Positions 58,813-64,000 of a stretch of 64,000 bases of DNA are shown here, one piece after another. The position numbers and the translations under genes were made by a program. The stretch lies in assembly GCF_021653975.1 (NCBI RefSeq), contig NZ_JAJKFK010000014.1, positions 62,001 through 126,000 on the forward strand, given 5' to 3'. The stretch comes from Amycolatopsis sp. GM8. GTDB taxonomy: Bacteria > Actinomycetota > Actinomycetes > Mycobacteriales > Pseudonocardiaceae. Under the pieces are notes generated by a model, which was not told where the DNA came from, did not search any database, and worked only from the letters and a program-made list of their open reading frames with translations. Numbering within the stretch: the stretch's first letter is position 1; each line of letters begins with the position of its first letter.

Positions 58813-60471
58813 GTGATCAGCGAATCCGACCTGGCCACGCGCCGGATGCGGGTCTACCGCCTCCACCAGGCGCCGGACCTGCGCGATCTCGTCGCACCCA
58901 AGATCCTCGACGGGGACGTGCTGATCCGCGAGGTCCACGTCGACACCGCGCCGGCGCTGCTGGTTTCGGGGATTTCGGAGCCGACCCCCGTCGACTGGGC
59001 CGGGGCGGTCCGCTCCCTGACCGGCGTCGATCTGGGGTTCACCACGACGACCGCCTCCGCGGCGCTGTTCGTGGACGTGGACGGCACGTCGTACGCGCTG
59101 ACCTTCGGGCACGGCTGGCGCTACCTGCGCGACAGCGCGATCGACCGCGAGTTCGGCCTCGACCTCGCCGTGCGCATGCTCGACCCCGACGAGATCCGCC
59201 GGATCACCCGGTGGGCGCTGTCGGCCAAGGCGCGGGTCGACCACAACCTCGTGCCCGGCGGCCAGGGGCTGTGGGCGTTCGGCCTGCGCGAGCACGCCGA
59301 ACTGGTCCGCAACCTCGCCGGGCCGGTGCACCGCGACGTCCGGGCCGAGCTGACGCACGTGCGGCGCCGGGGCGCCTACCGCAATTTCCGGCTCAGCCTC
59401 GACTGCGGTGACGGCGTGCAGATCCCGCTCGGCATCGAGGGCGGCTCACTGCTGTCGGACCTGCGCGAGCTGACCCGCGTCACCACCGAAGGCAGCATCC
59501 ACGCCCGGCTCGAACCGCTGCGGTGGGTGCGCCGGCTCGGCCCCGGCCACGAGCTCACCGAGCAGCTCGACGCGACCGCCGCGGACCTGCTCGCCGACCC
59601 CGGCACGGAAACCGGCGAGATCGGCATCTCCTACCCGGCGCGGTACTACGACGGCCCGACCGTGCAGCGCTACCGCGGCAGCGTCGGCGACACCCAGATC
59701 GACACCGACGAGCTCACCGTCGAAGACCTGCGGTCCGGCCTTGCCGACTCCGACCGGCGGCTCGCCACGCTGCGGACCAGTTCCATCGAGGGGCTCGACG
59801 AGGAAGGCCACAGCGGCGGCGGCGTTTCCGCGCTGCACTGGCTCGCGGCGGAGGTCGTCGAGCCGGACAGCCGGTTCGTGCTCATCGACGGCGACTGGTA
59901 CCAGCTGGGCGAGCGCTACGTCGCGCACGTCGAGCGGGTCGTGTCCGACGCGTTCGCGAACCGGCCCGACTGGACGCTCCCGCCGTGGGAGGACGCGCCC
60001 CGCAACGAGCAGGGCCGGGTCGTCGAAGCCGCGTACAACGTCTACGTCGCCGAGCAGGACGACCGTTTCCTGTGCCTGGACCGGTCCCTGCTCAAGACCC
60101 GCGTGCACCCGCGCGGGTTCGAGGCCTGTGACCTGCTCGGGCCGGACAACGTGCTGGTGCACGTGAAGAAGGTCAGCGGCGGCACCGGTTCCTCCGTGCT
60201 GAGCCACCTTTTCGCGCAGGGGCTGGTGTCCGCGGAAAGCCTGACCGACCGCGAAACCTGGGACCGGTTCGTGCGGCTGGTCGCCGAGCGTGACCCGGCG
60301 CGGGCGGCGACGCTCGGGCACCGCCCGGCCGGTCTCGTGTACGCGATCCACCGGATGGACAAGGCCTTGCACCCGGGCACGCTGTTCACCTTCGCCCGCT
60401 CGGCCCTGGTCTCGGCCGCGGTCGCGCTGAACACGTACGGGATTCCGTTGCGGATCGCGGTGATCCCCTAG
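58813..60471 (+). CDS. DUF6119/TIGR04141-family protein
   Basis: The 552-residue protein matches the sporadically distributed TIGR04141 family. VDGTSYALTFGHGWRYLRDS with AIDREFGLDLAVRMLDPDEI is the characteristic N-terminal block; the middle has FRLSLDCGDGVQIPLGIEGG, and the end has LHPGTLFTFARSALVSAAVA. The biochemical function is not established; members often occur in accessory or defence-type loci. The start is uncertain: GTG 58813 is used here, but ATG 58846 (MRVYRLHQAPDLRDLV) resembles the usual family N-terminus. It is transcribed convergently to a Uma2 gene. Confidence 0.78.
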   Translation: MISESDLATRRMRVYRLHQAPDLRDLVAPKILDGDVLIREVHVDTAPALLVSGISEPTPVDWAGAVRSLTGVDLGFTTTTASAALFVDVDGTSYALTFGHGWRYLRDSAIDREFGLDLAVRMLDPDEIRRITRWALSAKARVDHNLVPGGQGLWAFGLREHAELVRNLAGPVHRDVRAELTHVRRRGAYRNFRLSLDCGDGVQIPLGIEGGSLLSDLRELTRVTTEGSIHARLEPLRWVRRLGPGHELTEQLDATAADLLADPGTETGEIGISYPARYYDGPTVQRYRGSVGDTQIDTDELTVEDLRSGLADSDRRLATLRTSSIEGLDEEGHSGGGVSALHWLAAEVVEPDSRFVLIDGDWYQLGERYVAHVERVVSDAFANRPDWTLPPWEDAPRNEQGRVVEAAYNVYVAEQDDRFLCLDRSLLKTRVHPRGFEACDLLGPDNVLVHVKKVSGGTGSSVLSHLFAQGLVSAESLTDRETWDRFVRLVAERDPARAATLGHRPAGLVYAIHRMDKALHPGTLFTFARSALVSAAVALNTYGIPLRIAVIP

Positions 60472-60478
60472 CGGGCGC

Positions 60479-61033
60479 TCAGTAGTCGGAGATCAGCTCG
60501 GACGGGTTCAGTGTCACGGGGAAGGGCAGCGGGATGGTGATCGTCTGGTCGTGCGCCGCCTTGGCGACGGTTTCGTAGATACCGTCACGCAGTCCGAGGC
60601 AGAGCACATCGGGGACGTAGGGGTCGACGAGCCAGTAGTTCTCGCAGCCCGCGGCCGCCAGGCGCGCGCGCTTCAGTTCTGTATCGATAAGACGGCTGGA
60701 CGGCGAAATGACCTCCACCGACAGCACGGGCACACCGACGAGGGCTCGCTCGGTGTAGTCGGCGCGGCGACCCACGACGACATCGGGAATGAGCACGGTG
60801 TCGTCGGCGAGTACGACGTCCACCGGCGCCGGGAGTGCTTCGCAATCCTTGGGGCAGTTCCTGGTAACCGCCGCGAGCACCCGGGCCACGACACGTTGAT
60901 GGAGGGGACGGGGTGAGGGGCTCATCAGGAGCACCCCGTCCACGAGCTCGTAGCGGTGACTGTCATCGGCGATCGACTCCAGATCCCTACGCGTGAATGG
61001 CTCGCGGTGTCCGAACACCGGTACAGTCGCCAT
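60479..61033 (-). CDS. Uma2-family (DUF820) nuclease-fold protein
   Basis: The 184-residue protein has the same core as the Uma2 protein at 14639-15211: HRYELVDGVLLMSPSPRPLH, VDVVLADDTVLIPDVVVGRR and VPVLSVEVISPSSRLIDTEL followed by KRARLAAAGCENYWLVDP. The Asp and Glu/Lys residues of the PD-(D/E)XK site are preserved. ATG 61033 has GGGGAGA upstream. Biological role unknown. It converges on the DUF6119 gene with 7 bp between stops. Confidence 0.87.
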   Translation of the reverse strand: MATVPVFGHREPFTRRDLESIADDSHRYELVDGVLLMSPSPRPLHQRVVARVLAAVTRNCPKDCEALPAPVDVVLADDTVLIPDVVVGRRADYTERALVGVPVLSVEVISPSSRLIDTELKRARLAAAGCENYWLVDPYVPDVLCLGLRDGIYETVAKAAHDQTITIPLPFPVTLNPSELISDY

Positions 61034-61495
61034 GGTCTCCCCAAAGTCGCGCAGATACTAACCCTCGCCCGGGACAGCTTAGACTCCTGATGATGACCAA
61101 CTGCGGCGGCCATGCCCGAAATGGAACCCGAAAAGAGCAGCAAGTCGGGAACAGGCAGCCGGCAGCGGCCACCAAGCGTCACCGACGGTTGTCTATGTGT
61201 CACACCCGTTGGGAATTGGCCCCTTCACTGCGCCGAACGTGTGCTGATCGAAAGTTCAGGAAATCGTCGACACAAGTTTCCCGTTCGCAATGTTCCGCAG
61301 TTCTTATCGCAATCTTCGCCGCGATTAAGCGCGATTCTCGCGTCAAGTGTTCAGTTGTCCGATGGTAGGCGATGGCGGGAAGTAAGGGCAACCTGAGAAT
61401 TGATTCTGGGCAGGTCCAGTCCACAATGGCTCCGTTCGCCGCAGCAGGGGTTCGCCGCCGGGAAAGCGCTTGCACGACTGGCGTTCAACAAGGGT
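61034..61495. other. 460-nt intergenic region, no supported gene
   Basis: The region is less GC-rich than its neighbours, especially about 61190-61390. The ORFs that cross it lack ribosome binding sites and domain signatures. It probably holds the Uma2 promoter on its left side; the right side is the 3' flank of the membrane protein gene. No tRNA, riboswitch or repeat is apparent. Confidence 0.5.
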
Positions 61496-61939
61496 TCAAC
61501 CCCGCCGCCGGGCCGTTTTTCCCAGCCGGATCAGGTAGACCAGGCCCGACGCCGCGAACATGCCGAGTACCAGCCACAGCCACCGGCCGAGATAGGGCCC
61601 TTGGGTCAGCCCGGTCGCGGCGAGATGGGTGGCCTCGCCCTGACCGATGATGCCGGGCAGGAACAGCAGGAAGGTCAGCCCGGTACCCAGCACCGGAATC
61701 CGGATGTGATTGACGGCGCGCACCTTCGGATGCCACGTGATCTTCCGGAGTCCCCGGTCGATCAGTGCGTAGAGCGGGAAGAGCACAAGATCGTGCGCGA
61801 TGGCCGCGCCGACGAACCAGATCAATATTGTGAGGAGTGTCGGATCACCCAGCAGGAATGATCCCGCGTACGCGGCGAGCGCCAGGCACGGCAGCAACAC
61901 CAGCAGGTGGGCGGGGTTGGCACCGATCAGCCGCTTCAT
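61496..61939 (-). CDS. Small four-helix membrane protein coupled to the molybdoenzyme gene
   Basis: The 147-residue protein has four hydrophobic segments: HLLVLLPCLALAAYAGSFLL, LLTILIWFVGAAIAHDLVLF, IPVLGTGLTFLLFLPGII and WLWLVLGMFAASGLVYLI. The basic loops lie on what should be the cytoplasmic side. No known family is recognised. ATG 61939 overlaps the molybdoenzyme TGA (TGATG) and has GGAGCG upstream, so the two are co-translated, and this protein may be an assembly or electron-transfer partner. Confidence 0.8.
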   Translation of the reverse strand: MKRLIGANPAHLLVLLPCLALAAYAGSFLLGDPTLLTILIWFVGAAIAHDLVLFPLYALIDRGLRKITWHPKVRAVNHIRIPVLGTGLTFLLFLPGIIGQGEATHLAATGLTQGPYLGRWLWLVLGMFAASGLVYLIRLGKTARRRG

Positions 61940-63195
61940 CACGCGCTCCGGAATTCGATGCCGCGGACCCATTTCGTGCAGTGCACACCCGGCAGCGCCG
62001 GCACGATCACGCGCGCCGGGAAACCGTGATCAAGACTCAGATCCGCGCCGTTGACCTTCAGCGCGAGCAGCGCGTCGGGATCGGAAACCTGCCCGGAGTT
62101 GAGCGTCGCCTGCGCGAACGGGCCCTGTTCGATCGACGACACGAAAGCCGATCCGGGACTGCGCACGCCCGCGAGCGCGGCCAGGTCGCGCAGCCGCACC
62201 CCGGTCCAGGTCTGCACGGTCGACCAGCCCTCCACGCAGGCGATCGGAAGATCCGCGGTGTGCTGCGGCAGCGCGAGCAGCTCGTCCCGGCTGAACTCGC
62301 GCCGGGTGCCGCCGGTGAGCGTCAGCCGCCATCCCGCGCCGGCCGCCCCGTCCGTGATCCCGGCCGCGACGGCGGTTTTGTTGATGGGGTAACGGTTCGC
62401 GCCCTCCCCCGGCTCCCGGCCGCGCGGCAGCAGGAACGCCAGCTCGCGCAGCGGGCCGCCGATCGTCTGCCCGGCGGTGAGCACGGCGACCAGCAGCGCC
62501 CCGCCGCCGACCACCCCGAGCAGCCCGCGCCGGCTCAGCGTCGGCGGCGCCGGATCCGTTGGTACGAGACCGTTTTCGTCGGGCGGCTCGGGTTCCGTCC
62601 GGTCGAGCGGCGTCGCCAGTTCCGTGCGCAGCGAACGGGACCGCAGCGCGCGCACCATGGTCGGCAGCTTCAGCGAAACGTGCGTCACGAACGACGCGAT
62701 GAACACCCAGGCGCCGAGGTAGTGCCCGGTGTAGAAACTGAACCCGAACACGTAGTCGTACTGGATGTTCAGGATGCCGGTGGCGATTTCGAACAGGATG
62801 CTGCCGACCAGGAGCAGCAGCGAGATCCGTTCCAGCACGTGCACCAGGGAACGGGCCGGTGGCCAGGAGAACAGTTTCGGGATGACCGACCACAGTTTCG
62901 CCAGTACCACGGGCACCAGGACGAGCCCGAGCCCGACGTGCAGGCCCTGGGTGAGGCGGAACAGCCAGGACGGCCGGGTTGGCCAGTCGAAGATCGGCAG
63001 GTGCAGCCAGCCGACGTCGCCGGGAATGCCCTGGCCGGGGCCGTACGCGACGTAGTCCAGCAGTCCGGTGAGGACCACCAGCGGGAGGCAGGCCAGCAGC
63101 ACCGCACCGAACACCGACGTGAGCCAGGGACCGCGCAGCGGGCTGCGGAACCGGAGGTACCGGAGCGCGCGCGGTCCGGTCGGCGACGTTCTCAC
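61939..63195 (-). CDS. Membrane-anchored sulfite-oxidase-family molybdoenzyme with internal twin-arginine motif
   Basis: The 418-residue protein has four transmembrane helices in residues about 24-177, with His86, His159 and His172 placed like heme b ligands. A fifth helix is preceded by a twin-arginine motif, TLSRRGLLGVVGGG (Arg222-Arg223). A molybdopterin domain of the sulfite oxidase/YedY type follows, with Cys320 in DLPIACVEGWS as Mo ligand. Actinobacterial polytopic proteins with a late twin-arginine helix use Sec for the first helices and Tat for the last; this fits that class. The substrate is unknown. The start is GTG 63195. Confidence 0.87.
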   Translation of the reverse strand: MRTSPTGPRALRYLRFRSPLRGPWLTSVFGAVLLACLPLVVLTGLLDYVAYGPGQGIPGDVGWLHLPIFDWPTRPSWLFRLTQGLHVGLGLVLVPVVLAKLWSVIPKLFSWPPARSLVHVLERISLLLLVGSILFEIATGILNIQYDYVFGFSFYTGHYLGAWVFIASFVTHVSLKLPTMVRALRSRSLRTELATPLDRTEPEPPDENGLVPTDPAPPTLSRRGLLGVVGGGALLVAVLTAGQTIGGPLRELAFLLPRGREPGEGANRYPINKTAVAAGITDGAAGAGWRLTLTGGTRREFSRDELLALPQHTADLPIACVEGWSTVQTWTGVRLRDLAALAGVRSPGSAFVSSIEQGPFAQATLNSGQVSDPDALLALKVNGADLSLDHGFPARVIVPALPGVHCTKWVRGIEFRSA

Positions 63196-63300
63196 GCGGG
63201 GAATGCTAGGTGCGACCGGTGCGCCCAGAGCGGAATCGCGGCCGCCGGTCAGGAATCCGTAAGACTTGCCTCCACAAAGGACTCAAGCCTGGGCGCTTGC

Positions 63301-63324
63301 GCTAGCCGAATAGAATGCTAGCAT
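63301..63324. promoter_or_regulatory. Two GCTAGC palindromes in front of the ribbon-helix-helix gene
   Basis: GCTAGC occurs at 63301-63306 and at 63317-63322, 16 bp apart. The second lies inside the perfect 10-bp palindrome ATGCTAGCAT (63315-63324). A TAGAAT hexamer at 63311-63316 is a possible -10 element. Pairs of short palindromes spaced one to two helical turns are typical operators for ribbon-helix-helix dimers, so the product of the gene starting 6 nt later may repress itself here. Confidence 0.5.
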
Positions 63325-63330
63325 CATAGC

Positions 63331-63504
63331 GTGGGTGATGACGAGGTCAAGCAGTTCAACGTCTACCTGCCGATCGGGCTGATCAAGCAGGTCAAGCACC
63401 ATGCCATCGAGGAGGGCCTTTCCCTCTCGGCGCTGGTCGCGGACGCGCTGCGGGCCTACCTCGGCGATGCCCACGAGCAGCGACCGATCAGAAGGGAGAG
63501 CTGA
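63331..63504 (+). CDS. CopG/Arc-like ribbon-helix-helix protein
   Basis: The 57-residue protein is VGDDEVKQFNVYLPIGLIKQ followed by VKHHAIEEGLSLSALVADAL and a short tail. The strand KQFNVYLP and the two helices with GLSLSALV form a ribbon-helix-helix DNA-binding fold. GTG 63331 is the only start in frame before the strand. The VOC gene begins 1 nt after its stop codon, so it is the first gene of a small operon that it probably autoregulates. It could be the antitoxin-type half of a module, but no toxin gene is adjacent. Confidence 0.8.
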   Translation: MGDDEVKQFNVYLPIGLIKQVKHHAIEEGLSLSALVADALRAYLGDAHEQRPIRRES

Positions 63505-63505
63505 C

Positions 63506-63835
63506 ATGGGTACCCAGGGCATCGACGCCGTGGTCGTGGAGACGCACAACTGGGGCAAGGCCGCGAAATTCTGGCAGAGCCTCGGTTTCAAGCTCGAGTT
63601 CGAGACCGACCACAACTCCGGCAAGCTCACCTGCGGCGACGGACCTTATGTCTTCGTCGTCGAGGTCCCGGAGAGTCAAACACCGCGGATGCAGTGCGTG
63701 CTGAAGGTGTCCGATGAGGACAGTGTCGACGACAGCCTCGACGTGGTCGCCCCGTTCGAGGAAACCCATTACGGCACAACGGAAATGACCGTGCGAGACA
63801 CGGACGGCCGGCTGTGGACCCTGCAGCGCGCATGA
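63506..63835 (+). CDS. VOC-superfamily (glyoxalase-like) protein
   Basis: The 109-residue protein has the paired beta-alpha-beta-beta-beta VOC fold: IDAVVVETHNWGKAAKFWQS, LGFKLEFETDHNSGKLTCGD and VTVRDTDGRLWTLQ-type MTVRDTDGRLWTLQ at the end. Family members include dioxygenases, glyoxalases and antibiotic-binding resistance proteins; the metal ligands are not complete here, so it may only bind a ligand. ATG 63506 has GGGAG upstream. Its stop overlaps the next ATG (ATGA). Confidence 0.85.
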   Translation: MGTQGIDAVVVETHNWGKAAKFWQSLGFKLEFETDHNSGKLTCGDGPYVFVVEVPESQTPRMQCVLKVSDEDSVDDSLDVVAPFEETHYGTTEMTVRDTDGRLWTLQRA

Positions 63836-64000
63836 CGGCGGAGCCGGAGGGCACGGCGGTGCGGGTCGCACTGTGGCGGGCGATGCACGTCCAGGTCGAC
63901 CCGCCACCCCACGTGTTCAGCGACGAGATCGGGCTGCGACTGGCCGTACCGGATGCCGGCTGGCGCGACCGGCCCGATATGGATCCCAGTGCCACCAAGG
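63832..64000 (+). CDS. SAM-dependent methyltransferase, N-terminal part (runs off right edge)
   Basis: The first 56 residues are visible: MTAEPEGTAVRVALWRAMHV then QVDPPPHVFSDEIGLRLAVP. This is the start of a class I methyltransferase of the leucine-carboxyl-methyltransferase-like (PPM) family, in which ALWRALHVQVDAPPHV is a recurring opening. ATG 63832 overlaps the VOC stop codon. The gene is the third in the RHH-VOC operon; the rest lies beyond the window. Confidence 0.7.
   Translation, partial: MTAEPEGTAVRVALWRAMHVQVDPPPHVFSDEIGLRLAVPDAGWRDRPDMDPSATK

Noticed and set aside
61112..61396. A 94-residue plus-strand ORF in the gap after Uma2
   Set aside because: Unusual amino-acid mix for this genome, no ribosome binding site, no family; the lower GC suggests non-coding DNA.
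1..64000. CRISPR arrays, insertion sequences, prophage genes, tRNA or rRNA genes
   Set aside because: No transposase, integrase or phage structural gene other than the encapsulin (a domesticated HK97-fold shell), no regular spacer-repeat array and no recognisable RNA gene was seen.

Overview
This is high-GC actinobacterial DNA, with GTG starts common and many ATGA/GTGA/TGATG stop-start overlaps. The gene families point to Pseudonocardiaceae, most likely Amycolatopsis or a close relative: a DyP/encapsulin pair, a conservon (cvnABCD), RsbW/STAS/SigF-type regulation, LAL regulators, DUF574 methyltransferases and the recurring palindrome CCACAGTGG. The genus is inference; no rRNA or tRNA gene is present to settle it. 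I see no phage, insertion sequence or CRISPR array.

Layout. 0-5.3 kb: a truncated PucR-type regulator, a DUF402 protein, CoaE fused to GrpB, a small ORF, a secreted streptogrisin-like protease and an LCP cell-wall ligase. Two arrays of 21-bp repeats that invert partway along lie at about 2.5 and 5.6 kb. 5.7-14 kb: a large LuxR regulator followed by a sugar locus, with gntR and an SMP-30 lactonase divergent from a CUT2 sugar transporter and an exported mutarotase; AATCAT/ATGATT operators lie between them. 14-20 kb: a GNAT, a Uma2 nuclease, a flavoprotein, cytochrome oxidase subunit I and a SigF-type stress module with its own SigF-like promoter. 20-24.7 kb: MarR/thioesterase, an unrecognised two-gene operon and a secreted protein made of decapeptide repeats. 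24.8-33.6 kb: redox and housekeeping genes, a LAL regulator, an apparently frameshifted methyltransferase, and LysR plus NAD-formate dehydrogenase.

33.6-46 kb: the DyP peroxidase/encapsulin operon, an ECF sigma factor with a SnoaL-like tail, an indole-prenylation pair (Trp dimethylallyltransferase plus tryptophanase), the conservon, an HTH-PASTA protein and a P450. 46-64 kb: 5-oxoprolinase, a polytopic membrane hydrolase, small paralogous proteins, an FAD oxidoreductase next to a decayed sigma-factor gene, a SigG-like sigma factor with an SDR, a DUF6119 protein, a second Uma2 nuclease, a membrane molybdoenzyme with an internal twin-arginine motif, and a ribbon-helix-helix/VOC/methyltransferase operon cut by the window end.

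The best candidates for undescribed biology are the 21-bp arrays, the decapeptide-repeat exported protein, the two-gene operon at 20.8-24.3 kb, and the sigma-factor remnant flanked by 16-bp direct repeats. DyP/encapsulin, dmaT/tnaA and the conservon are recognisable systems of known type.
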